Assembly: GCF_018449525.1 (NCBI RefSeq)
Contig: NZ_JAAVUS010000005.1
Location: forward strand, 90,001-154,000
Direction: 5' to 3'
From: Bradyrhizobium sp. dw_78
GTDB lineage: Bacteria > Pseudomonadota > Alphaproteobacteria > Rhizobiales > Xanthobacteraceae
Length of the DNA stretch: 64,000 nucleotides
A program made the position numbers and the translations under genes. Under the pieces are notes generated by a model. The model ran no database searches. It was not told the DNA's origin and saw only the letters and a program-made list of their open reading frames with translations. Shown piece by piece: positions 28,444-36,715 of this stretch; within the stretch, counting starts at the first letter, position 1; each line of letters begins with the position of its first letter.

Positions 28444-29039
28444 GACGGCCATCCCATCGGATATTTTTTGGTCATCACGCGTTTGATGCGCTTCATGATG
28501 TAGTCGTAGGCGGCTTGGTCGACGCCGATTTCATCGCGCAATGCCTTTCCCTTGTTCCCGCCGGCGATGGCCAAGATCACCAACTGCGCCTCGTCATCGC
28601 CCTCGAAGCATTCGTAGATGGCGGTGACGGTGTCCGTGGATTCCTGTTCGATGAGGAAAGCTTCCGGATCGAGTTGTTCCGATGCAACCTGCATCTCGAC
28701 GGTGTTGCCTGCATTGTCGACATTGGTCATCGACTCCAGTCTTGCGCGCGCTTTCCGACGATGCGACGCGATGCTGCGCATGGACTGCGCCAGGAACGCG
28801 ATGAACATGACGTCACGGGGACACAGGCGGTCGCCGACAACCGCTTGGCAGACGGCTTCCTTGTAGAGCTCGCCTTCCTGAAAATCCGTGCCGCCAAGCC
28901 GGCGCCGCTCGATGAGCCGGAGCCGCAACTTGTCGTCCACAGACATGGAATCGAGCTTTTCCAGCACCTCCTCGGGAGCAAGGTGCTTTTCCGTCGCCGC
29001 CGGGTTTTCGACGATAGAGAACTCGCTCATGTCGTCCAT
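28440..29039 (-). CDS. sigma-70-like transcription factor upstream of CBASS
   Basis: About 199 residues from ATG 29039; starts at 29030 or 29063 are possible. The middle (YKEAVCQAVVGDRLCPRDVMFIAFLAQSMRSIASHRRKARARL) resembles sigma region 2 of ECF-like factors. After an acidic linker, IYECFEGDDEAQLVILAIAGGNKGKALRDEIGVDQAAYDYIMKRIKRVM resembles region 4. It heads a three-gene coupled operon, divergent from the CBASS operon, so it is a candidate CBASS regulator. The similarity is weak enough that a structure prediction is needed. Confidence 0.6.
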   Translation of the reverse strand: MDDMSEFSIVENPAATEKHLAPEEVLEKLDSMSVDDKLRLRLIERRRLGGTDFQEGELYKEAVCQAVVGDRLCPRDVMFIAFLAQSMRSIASHRRKARARLESMTNVDNAGNTVEMQVASEQLDPEAFLIEQESTDTVTAIYECFEGDDEAQLVILAIAGGNKGKALRDEIGVDQAAYDYIMKRIKRVMTKKYPMGWPS

Positions 29040-29050
29040 GGCCTCAGAAT

Positions 29051-29161
29051 CCCATGCCGGCATGGGCCGCCGATTCGGACAAAAAAACAACGGAACACGA
29101 AAAAATATCGGAGTCCGAAACGCGCCTGCCCGCGGGCATAACAGAATCGGAGCGCCGATTC
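29051..29161. promoter_or_regulatory. Palindromes in the divergent CBASS promoter
   Basis: Four inverted repeats lie in 111 bases: CCCATGCCGGCATGGG (29051-29066, perfect), CCGATTCGG (29070-29078), TCGGAGTCCGA (29108-29118) and GAATCGG-AGCG-CCGATTC (29144-29161). Three share the TCGG/CCGA half-site. They are probably binding sites for the regulator of the CBASS and sigma-like operons. Confidence 0.6.
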
Positions 29162-29219
29162 ACCAAACCCGCCGGCGCCGGGCGCGTCCCGAGACTAGCC
29201 GAAAAGTGGAGTTGGAACA

Positions 29220-30425
29220 ATGAACTACATGAATTCGACAACGCATCTGCGAGATACCCAACTGGTCGGCGTCATCGAGACGGTCTGCGCCGGGTTGGAG
29301 CTAACCGCCACGCAAGAGGAGGCGGCCAAGCGCTGCTACGAAGGTGTGGGTGACTGGCTCGCCCGGTCGGACGATCCTCTGCTGTCCGCGATCTCGATCG
29401 GCCTGCAGGGATCGGTCGCGATCCGCACCACGGTGAAACCGATCGGAACCAACGAGCACGACGTCGATCTGGTGGCGCATGTGCCGGATCTGGATATCAC
29501 GATTTCGCCGGCCTCGCTCAAGGCCCGGATCGGGGCGCGTTTGCGTGACAACGGCCATTACGCGCCGCTGTTGGAGGAAATGCCCCGGTGCTGGCGCCTC
29601 AACTACGCCAATGAATTCCACATGGACATTACGCCGTCGATCCCAAATCCAACCTGCGGCATGGGCGGGGAGCTGGTTCCGGACAAGGCGCTGAAGAGCT
29701 GGAAGCCGTCGAATCCGAAGGGCTACCGATCGAAGTTCGACAGGCGCGCTGCGATGCTGCCGCGGTTCAGGCTGACGAAGAGCCTTGCAGCCGACAGTAT
29801 GCGCGCCGATGCCGACATCGAGCCCTATCCGGAAAGCGGCGGCTTCAAGGGCATCCTCCGGCGCATCGTGCAGATCGCCAAGCGCCACCGCGACATCCAT
29901 TTCATCGACGAGGACCCCAGCCTGGCTCCGCTGTCGATCATCATCACGACGCTGGCCTCGCGCTCCTACGAATACTGCGTGACCAACCTCGAGTACGACG
30001 GCGAGATGGACCTGGTCTGCGACGTCTTCCGCCGCATGCCGGATATGATGCAGACCGCCGTGGTTGACGGCAGGATCAACTGGTTTCTCTGGAATCAGAC
30101 GACCGCAGGCGAAAACTTCGCCGAGAAGTGGAACAAGGATCCGCGGCGCGCCGTCGCCTTCAATGCGTGGCACCGGCAGGCCCTCTCCGATCTCGAGAAG
30201 CTGAACACCGCCCAAGGGCTCGACGAGATCAGGCGGCTGCTCGGCGGCGTGTTCGGCAACGCTCCCGCTGCGAAGGCCATGGATGCCCTCACCGATCGTG
30301 TCAACGTTGCGCGCACGAACAGCCGTCTTTCGGTCTCGCGCTCGGCCGGCCTGATCGCCGGCGCGGCAGCGACATCCGCTTCCACGCAGGTGCGCGCCAA
30401 CACCTTCTTCGGGAGGGACTGCTGA
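29220..30425 (+). CDS. CBASS CD-NTase (cyclic oligonucleotide synthase)
   Basis: 401 residues from ATG 29220 with GGAG upstream. The polymerase-beta-like active site is GLQGSVAIRTTVKP (GS at 64-65), HDVDLV (Asp81, Asp83) and FHMDITPS (Asp136). The C-terminal half is the helical OAS-like domain. It should make a cyclic di- or trinucleotide in response to infection. Next come an E2-like protein, a patatin phospholipase and a DUF2235 hydrolase, so this is a short type II CBASS. The clade and nucleotide product cannot be read reliably. Confidence 0.93.
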   Translation: MNYMNSTTHLRDTQLVGVIETVCAGLELTATQEEAAKRCYEGVGDWLARSDDPLLSAISIGLQGSVAIRTTVKPIGTNEHDVDLVAHVPDLDITISPASLKARIGARLRDNGHYAPLLEEMPRCWRLNYANEFHMDITPSIPNPTCGMGGELVPDKALKSWKPSNPKGYRSKFDRRAAMLPRFRLTKSLAADSMRADADIEPYPESGGFKGILRRIVQIAKRHRDIHFIDEDPSLAPLSIIITTLASRSYEYCVTNLEYDGEMDLVCDVFRRMPDMMQTAVVDGRINWFLWNQTTAGENFAEKWNKDPRRAVAFNAWHRQALSDLEKLNTAQGLDEIRRLLGGVFGNAPAAKAMDALTDRVNVARTNSRLSVSRSAGLIAGAAATSASTQVRANTFFGRDC

Positions 30426-30428
30426 ACG

Positions 30429-30911
30429 ATGATACCCGGCCGTCGAAAGCCGCTGACCGCGGCCCAGCAGTACATCAATCTGAGGGGCAACCCGCTCAGC
30501 GCGGGAACCGGCGAATTGCGCGCCGGCCGAATGCATTGGCGCTATGAGACATCGCCAGCGCCGCTCAGCAGAATCTACCGTATTCGCATCGAGTTCGCCA
30601 ATGGTGGCACGCCCGAGATTTTCGTGGAGCGCCCCGACCTGGTGGAATTGGCCGAGGGTCGCAAGCTGCCTCATGTCTATCAGCAGAAACCCCCGCGCCT
30701 GTGTCTCTATCTTCCGGGCACCGGCGAGTGGCAGTCGTGGATGCGTATCGATCAGATGATCGTACCGTGGACGTCCTTATGGCTTTACTTTTTCGAGGAT
30801 TGGCTCGCTACCGACGAATGGAAAGGCGGCGGCAAACACCCGGCCGAAGACGAACCGACCCGGCGTGGTCGCGACCGCGAGGGATTCGACCACCGTACGG
30901 GAGCGTGGTGA
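30429..30911 (+). CDS. CBASS E2-like conjugation protein
   Basis: 160 residues starting 3 bases after the CD-NTase stop. LPHVYQQKPPRLCLYLP and WMRIDQMIVPWTSLWLYFFEDWLATDEWKGGGKHP match stand-alone E2-like proteins of short type II CBASS operons. Cys92 is the only cysteine and the probable thioester residue. In such systems the E2 protein primes the CD-NTase by conjugating its C-terminus. The CD-NTase here ends in FGRDC, with no obvious terminal Gly. No E1 or JAB gene is present. Confidence 0.82.
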   Translation: MIPGRRKPLTAAQQYINLRGNPLSAGTGELRAGRMHWRYETSPAPLSRIYRIRIEFANGGTPEIFVERPDLVELAEGRKLPHVYQQKPPRLCLYLPGTGEWQSWMRIDQMIVPWTSLWLYFFEDWLATDEWKGGGKHPAEDEPTRRGRDREGFDHRTGAW

Positions 30912-30912
30912 C

Positions 30913-31908
30913 GTGACCGGTCGGCCGATGGAAAGCGCCCGGATCTACAAGGTGCTGTCCCTGGATGGAGGCGGCATCCGCGGCGTTTTCCCCGCCGCCT
31001 TTCTCGCCAGGCTGGAAGACCGCATTGGGCAGCCCATCGGCTCCTATTTCGATCTGATCGTCGGCACCTCCACCGGCGGCATCATTGCGATCGGACTCGG
31101 GCTGGGACTATCGGCGCGGGATATCCTGCAGCTTTATGAAGAGCAGGGTCCCGCCATTTTCGACCAAGAGCACGGGCGAGCCGAAAACTGGTTGCGGCAG
31201 CGCTGGCGCGGAGCGTGGCAATTGTTCGATTCCAAGTATTCGTCGGAGCCGCTGAAGGCGGCGCTGACCGGCATCATGGGGCAACGGCGGCTTGGCGAAA
31301 GCCGTACCCGTCTCGTCATTCCGGCCTGGCATTCGATGCTGGAGCGCGTTTACCTCTACAAGACCGCGCATCATCCCCGCCTCGAGACCGACTACAAGGA
31401 GCTCGCGCTTGACGCCGCAATGGCGACGGCGGCGGCACCGACCTTCCTGAAGCCGCATCGCACCAGCGAGGCCGTCGAACTCGTCGATGGAGGCGTTTGG
31501 GCCAATAATCCGATCGGCGTGGCGGCAGTCGAGTCGGTGGGACTGCTGGGCTGGCCGGCCGACCGCCTGAAGATATTAAGCATCGGTACCATCAACGACG
31601 TCAGGGCGCAGCCGAAATGGAAGGGCAAGCTGCCGATGGCGTCATCGGTCGCTCGGCTGTTCATGGCGGGTCAGTCGCACAGCGCACTCGGCGCGGCGAA
31701 GATCATCACCGGCGACGGCCACGATCACCGCGCAATCTGGCGCATCGACCAGATCGCTCCGGCGGGCCGCTACACGATGGATGATGCCGCGCGGATTGCC
31801 GAGATGAAGGACCGCGGCTTCACTGAAGCGCGCGAGCAGTTGCCGGAATTGCGCCGCCATTTCTTCGACCGCGAGGTCGATCCCTTTACACCGTTTCATC
31901 GATTATAG
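30913..31908 (+). CDS. capV: CBASS patatin-like phospholipase effector (CapV/CapE type)
   Basis: 331 residues from GTG 30913, with GGGAG 9 bases upstream; ATG 30928 is the alternative. DGGGIRG forms the oxyanion hole, GTSTGG holds the Ser (about 53) and VDGGVWANNP the Asp (about 192) of the catalytic dyad. CapV-type phospholipases degrade the inner membrane when bound by the CD-NTase product. It follows the E2 gene by one base. Confidence 0.93.
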   Translation: MTGRPMESARIYKVLSLDGGGIRGVFPAAFLARLEDRIGQPIGSYFDLIVGTSTGGIIAIGLGLGLSARDILQLYEEQGPAIFDQEHGRAENWLRQRWRGAWQLFDSKYSSEPLKAALTGIMGQRRLGESRTRLVIPAWHSMLERVYLYKTAHHPRLETDYKELALDAAMATAAAPTFLKPHRTSEAVELVDGGVWANNPIGVAAVESVGLLGWPADRLKILSIGTINDVRAQPKWKGKLPMASSVARLFMAGQSHSALGAAKIITGDGHDHRAIWRIDQIAPAGRYTMDDAARIAEMKDRGFTEAREQLPELRRHFFDREVDPFTPFHRL

Positions 31909-31924
31909 ACCGAGCGAGGACGCC

Positions 31925-33421
31925 ATGGCCAAGAACATCATCATCTACTCAGACGGCACCGGCCAGGCCGGCGGCCTGCGTCCGGACGAAAATCGCTCCA
32001 ACATCTACAAGCTCTATCGCGCGACGCGCTGCGGGCCGGATACCGACATTGATCCCCACGAGCAGCTAGCTTTTTACGACGCCGGTCTCGGTTCGCAGCC
32101 ACCCGGCGGAGCGTTCTTCGTGACGCGCGCCTACCGCTGGCTCCACAACGTCGCGAGCCAGGCCACCGGCCTCGGTATCACCACGAACATTATCGACTGC
32201 TACGCCGCCATCATCCGGATGTGGGAGCCGGGAGATCGTATCTACCTGTTCGGATTCAGCCGCGGAGCGTACACGGTCCGGTGTCTTGCCGCGGTGCTGG
32301 GGCTGTGCGGCGTGCCTACCAGGATGTCGAACGGTTCCCCGCTGCGGCGCGATGTCGGCACCACCACTGGCATTGCGCGCGAGGCTGTGAAGCGCGTCTA
32401 TCAGCATGTCAGTTCGCCAAGGGATACGGCCTATCTTCCGCAACGGGACGCGCTCGCCTTGCGCTTTCGGCGTCGGTATGGATGCGACGCCGACGGGGCT
32501 GCCAACGCGGTACCGTTCTTCGTCGGGGTGTTCGACACGGTCGCGTCGCTCGGCAGCTATCTGCTGTCGGGCGCGCTGGTCGGCGGTGGGGCACTTCTCA
32601 TCTTGGTGGCGAGCTTCCTGCAGTCGTTGTTCCTGTTTCCGTTTCTGCCAACGTTTCTTTGGTCGGTCGGCGCCGTGGCCGCCGCTGCGGCGGCAGGCTA
32701 CGTCGCCACGCATCTGAAATATGCGTTCGATCTGGAGGGTTACTCCTTCATGCAAACGTTGCACCTGGTGGCGCCGAAGATGGAGTTCTACGATCTTCAC
32801 CTCAACAATGCTGTCTGGTACGCGCGTCACGCGATGTCGATTGACGAGAACCGGGCTGATTTCGCGCGCGTCCCGTGGGGTGGGGCGCACAACAAGGGGC
32901 CTGCGCGCCCGAATGAGTATCCCGACTGGTTGCAGCAGATCTGGTTCGCCGGCAATCATTCCGACGTGGGCGGCAGCTACCCAGAGAACGAGGCCCGCCT
33001 GTCGGACATCTCGCTCGGCTGGATGGTGCATGCGGCGAAGAACCTTCCCGACGGAAAGACGCCGGACGGATTCGGCATCAAGGTGGATGACCGGTACCTG
33101 AAGCTCAATCCGAATCCCCTCGGCCCGCAGCACGACGAGCGTGAGCCCGGCTATCTCGGTGGCCGCTTCAAGTGGACCGAGGGCCTGCGCCACGTCGAGG
33201 ACCAAGCCATCTTGTATCCGAGCGTGCTCGCCCGCTTCGCCGCCAATGACGGCGTTCAGCATTATTACGAGCAGACGGTCTATCGGCCTCCGAACTTGAA
33301 GGACCATTCGAAGGTAAAGCAATATTACGAAGCGCAAATGGCCGCGGCGCCGACAGAAGCCTCGCTCGATATCGTTCCTTCCAATGGCGCGACCACGGCC
33401 GTGGAAGGAAAAGGAGCCTGA
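31925..33421 (+). CDS. DUF2235 hydrolase with transmembrane insertion, fourth gene of the CBASS operon
   Basis: 498 residues. NIIIYSDGTGQ opens the DUF2235 fold. IYLFGFSRGAYTVRC has the Ser nucleophile (about 112), FFVGVFDTVASLG the Asp and WFAGNHSDVGGSYPE the late catalytic block. An insertion at about 213-262 is strongly hydrophobic (two helices), so the enzyme is probably membrane-bound. It starts 16 bases after the patatin stop. A second lipase-like effector in a CBASS operon is unusual; it could be an auxiliary effector or an independent gene. Confidence 0.85.
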   Translation: MAKNIIIYSDGTGQAGGLRPDENRSNIYKLYRATRCGPDTDIDPHEQLAFYDAGLGSQPPGGAFFVTRAYRWLHNVASQATGLGITTNIIDCYAAIIRMWEPGDRIYLFGFSRGAYTVRCLAAVLGLCGVPTRMSNGSPLRRDVGTTTGIAREAVKRVYQHVSSPRDTAYLPQRDALALRFRRRYGCDADGAANAVPFFVGVFDTVASLGSYLLSGALVGGGALLILVASFLQSLFLFPFLPTFLWSVGAVAAAAAAGYVATHLKYAFDLEGYSFMQTLHLVAPKMEFYDLHLNNAVWYARHAMSIDENRADFARVPWGGAHNKGPARPNEYPDWLQQIWFAGNHSDVGGSYPENEARLSDISLGWMVHAAKNLPDGKTPDGFGIKVDDRYLKLNPNPLGPQHDEREPGYLGGRFKWTEGLRHVEDQAILYPSVLARFAANDGVQHYYEQTVYRPPNLKDHSKVKQYYEAQMAAAPTEASLDIVPSNGATTAVEGKGA

Positions 33422-33859
33422 TCGAGAAGGCGTTCCGGCTAAGTGCTGCTTTTTGCACGCATGACGATCGCGGTACCGCTCGTATGGCTGCTGTCCAGCA
33501 CCGGATTTACGCCGTTGAACACCGCGATACTGTCCGAGGCGCAGGCCCGTGTACGAGCTCTCAATCGGAAGCTAGGCATAGCGATTCAAATCCAACTTAC
33601 TAGCGCGGTGGCCTTCTTGCGATAGCGCTTACGTGATTTTGTGGGCGGTTGTCGCCTCGTTGGCAATTCTGACCGCTGTTTGAATTTCGGACGAGCGGGT
33701 AGCTCGCTATCAAGCCGTACATACTGGTCTACCAAACCAAGGTATCGAGCCGACCGCACTCCATATTGCCGCGCCGTAGCGCGCAACTTGCGGGCTCAGT
33801 TCGTGGGCAAAGCGCTGTTTTCCCACAAATGGCGGAATTAGCCGCAGAGGGACAGCACG
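33422..33859. other. Intergenic region between convergent CBASS and SIR2 operons
   Basis: No supported gene. Short frames exist, including a weakly transposase-tail-like one at 33586-33786 on the minus strand, but none is convincing. Confidence 0.5.
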
Positions 33860-36715
33860 TCACGGGCTTTTGTTGCGATGCCGACGGTCCCATAGGTCCT
33901 TAGCGGCGACAAGTTTTGCCTTATTAGCATTGAACGGTTCGCATTCGGCTTCGTCGAACCAGGCGCAAACCGTATCGTCTCGCGAGTTGGCATTCGCAGA
34001 ATATGCAATAAGAAGGTCGATCGCGAGCGAGCGTTCGATCGCACGCTCGTTGGCGGCGCCGTCGTCCGCGTTTTGCCTGCCGGATGCTGTCTCGTTTCGC
34101 AAATGACGCAATCCAATACGGATATCTTCGTGAAAAGCCGCGGTGATCCTCGTAGCATGCGATTCCATGAGCAACGCAGCGAAGTGGAGTGCTGTTGCAA
34201 GTCCGGGGCGCCGTCGTCCGTAGATGGTGGAGCTGATCTCTCTTGGAAAGTCGAACGGCATTTGAGGTAGTGCCGTCCCATTGTCTTCGAACCAAAGGAA
34301 GGCGCCGCCGTATGCAGCAACGACGCTCGAATCGTTCTTTGACGCCATCGCATCGCGCAAGGTGGTGGCGATCTCTATAATCCTTGATGGATCTTCGAGC
34401 GCAAGAAGAGGCGACGCTAACGCGACCTCAACGCCGGCATCAGCAAATAATCTCAGTAGCTTGGCTGCTCTCGGTGCATGTGCTGGCCCGTTCGGAATGA
34501 CGACATAAGCAAGCGTCTCGATGATGGAGGTGAAGCGCCAACCAGGACCCGGCAACGGGCTTGGCTCTCTTAAATGCGCGTATAAGTCGCTACCTTCCTC
34601 CCGCCACCACGTTTCTATCTTCCCAACCAAATCTTCGACATCCTTGCTCTGCCATTCGATTTGGCCGAGTCGCCGCACCGATCGCCCGTCGAACGGGGTA
34701 CGCGAGACCGACAGAACATTGATCAACTGGTCGTACTCGACTCCGGGACTTATGCGCCATTTGCGCTCTCCGTTGATGTCCATTGCGAAACGTGGAAGCT
34801 GCCGGTTTTGAACATCGGAGCGTATGACCCGTGCAGCCTGCCCCGTCTGCACTTCCGGAAGCGCCATCAAGAATCTGGATGGCAACGTAAATTTTGCGAC
34901 AAGACCTTCCGGGCGCCAAATGGCGGTTGCCAGACGATCGCGTTCGCGCGCGTCAAGACTGTTCGTTTGATGCAGAACTACGCACCGCATAAGGCCGTCG
35001 GCCCGGGCCGTATCGTTGTTCGTCGTTTCTATCTCGTGGATGAGGCTTTCGACTGCTTCCTGCCATCGTTTCGGCTCCCTTGAACGATCCGCGCTCGGTC
35101 CGCCCAGCAGAAGGCGGATCGGATCGTTCTGCCATCCGAGCACAGCGGGAATCTCGGGATCCTTGCCGGCGAGTGGCTGCTCGATGAGGTCGAGGATGTG
35201 CCCGGATCTCTGGTCGGCGCTCATAGAGCGCAGGCCGGCGCTCGTGCTCTCGTCGAGCGCCTTACGAACTTGCCAAGCGCCTCCCCTCCAATTGCGGCAT
35301 AACGCGGAGCAATCGCGCACCATCTCCTCTAAGGCGCTGGCCGACAGTCTAGGAGACAGGGCACGCAACCCGGCGAGTGCCGTCTGAGCCTGGTCCTCTA
35401 TGCGTTTGTGCTCGATTGCTCTGGGAGATCGATAGTCTGACTTGGTTGCCCGTGCGCGATTGATATATGGCGCCGCCTCGGCTAGCGCAGCGCGAAGAAC
35501 GCCGAAGGTTTGCGCAATCTGAGAAGCCGACAGGCGCGAAACGACATCAGCATCGAGTGCTTTTTCCAGCTTCTCGGGGTTGCACATCCGTAGCAAGATA
35601 GAGATGGCGCGACCGGGATCCGTCAAGACGATCCAAGATGCTGCGGCTTCAAGGAGCGATCCGCCTATGATCTCGTTGCCGAGGCGCACAATGCGTCCAC
35701 CAACTTCGATGAGACGGCAGGCCTGGAGCGCGTACTCGAAGCCGGAAGGTTCGTCGAAGATCGACCTGCGAGGCCGATGGCGGGGACCGACCATATCGAG
35801 GATAGAGTTCAATCGCTCCAGCGTTGTGAATGGATCGCAGTGTACCGCACCAAGTTCTTCGAGCCGTCCGTCGAATGCGGTGCTCAGACCTACAGAAGGT
35901 CCCATGTGGACGATGTTTTTTATGGCCCATCCTTCGCATGACAGAAGATGGAAGTCGCTGGCCTCGTAGACCGGGCCCCTTGGCAACGCATCCTGTACCG
36001 TCGAGAGTGCTGCCTGAACCAGGCGAGGCCCATCTGGGTCTCCGGTCTCGGCCATAAGGGCGGCTCTGCGAATCGCCCAGATTGGGCTGCCGACCGGTTG
36101 AGGCCACGCGGCTAGTAGAGCACCTGCTTTCGCATGTTCGAGCCTCCCGAGGTGCAGTAAGATTCGCTCGTGGACCAAATGCGAGCGCAAGTCCGGAATA
36201 GCGGTCGCAATCGGTAGAAGCCTCGTTTCATGCTTCTCAAAGGCAGCGACGTCTCCCTGTTCGCGGTAGTGCCGCAATAAGGACGCGGCAAGAGCAATGC
36301 AGTCGTCGACTTCGACGTCATGGCGCAACGCGCGCCGCGGATGCGTCGGGGTTTCCCCATCGGAAAAGCCACATCTTTCAAGCGCTGCCTCGGCTGCCTG
36401 CGCCAGCCGACCGTCAAGAGGCAGCAGGCAGACATCAAGGCGCCAGGTGAGTTCGCGAAGCCAGACGATTTGTTCGCCACCTTGCGCGTCGGCTGAAACC
36501 TCGACGATACGTCCTACCCAAGCGGAGGTTAGATTATAGAGAAGCGCGCGGTTCGACCACGGAGCCACGACCCAACCCGGATAGAGTTTGCGGTTATGGC
36601 GCCAGATCGCAACTTGATCGGCGATCTTCCTTCGCAACGGCTCGCCTCGGTTTTGGGCAGCGTGACGCTCGAGCACTTCGTAAGATGCGCGTATAGACTC
36701 GTCTTCCCCCGTCAC
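33860..36715 (-). CDS. large protein of unknown fold coupled to a SIR2 protein
   Basis: 951 residues whose ATG overlaps the SIR2 stop by four bases (ATGA). No recognised catalytic motif, signal peptide or membrane helix. The sequence is predominantly helical and rich in Ala, Arg and Glu, with helix-pair stretches (for example LERHAAQNRGEPLRRKIADQVAIWR; FEKHETRLLPIATAIPDLRSHLVHERILLHLGRLEHAKAGALLAAW), like an alpha-solenoid. In defence pairs such a partner senses the phage and controls the SIR2 NADase. That is inference from context; no homologue was recognised. Confidence 0.8.
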   Translation of the reverse strand: MTGEDESIRASYEVLERHAAQNRGEPLRRKIADQVAIWRHNRKLYPGWVVAPWSNRALLYNLTSAWVGRIVEVSADAQGGEQIVWLRELTWRLDVCLLPLDGRLAQAAEAALERCGFSDGETPTHPRRALRHDVEVDDCIALAASLLRHYREQGDVAAFEKHETRLLPIATAIPDLRSHLVHERILLHLGRLEHAKAGALLAAWPQPVGSPIWAIRRAALMAETGDPDGPRLVQAALSTVQDALPRGPVYEASDFHLLSCEGWAIKNIVHMGPSVGLSTAFDGRLEELGAVHCDPFTTLERLNSILDMVGPRHRPRRSIFDEPSGFEYALQACRLIEVGGRIVRLGNEIIGGSLLEAAASWIVLTDPGRAISILLRMCNPEKLEKALDADVVSRLSASQIAQTFGVLRAALAEAAPYINRARATKSDYRSPRAIEHKRIEDQAQTALAGLRALSPRLSASALEEMVRDCSALCRNWRGGAWQVRKALDESTSAGLRSMSADQRSGHILDLIEQPLAGKDPEIPAVLGWQNDPIRLLLGGPSADRSREPKRWQEAVESLIHEIETTNNDTARADGLMRCVVLHQTNSLDARERDRLATAIWRPEGLVAKFTLPSRFLMALPEVQTGQAARVIRSDVQNRQLPRFAMDINGERKWRISPGVEYDQLINVLSVSRTPFDGRSVRRLGQIEWQSKDVEDLVGKIETWWREEGSDLYAHLREPSPLPGPGWRFTSIIETLAYVVIPNGPAHAPRAAKLLRLFADAGVEVALASPLLALEDPSRIIEIATTLRDAMASKNDSSVVAAYGGAFLWFEDNGTALPQMPFDFPREISSTIYGRRRPGLATALHFAALLMESHATRITAAFHEDIRIGLRHLRNETASGRQNADDGAANERAIERSLAIDLLIAYSANANSRDDTVCAWFDEAECEPFNANKAKLVAAKDLWDRRHRNKSP

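Noticed and set aside
29301..30674. 457-codon minus-strand frame opposite the CD-NTase
   Set aside because: It is the antisense shadow of a GC-rich gene with clear CD-NTase motifs; its translation has no recognisable domain.
32066..33337. 423-codon minus-strand frame opposite the DUF2235 gene
   Set aside because: Shadow of the real gene; composition is Arg/His-rich as expected of antisense frames.
33586..33786. Possible transposase C-terminal fragment on the minus strand
   Set aside because: Only a short ARYLGL-type resemblance; no terminal repeats or flanking duplications.
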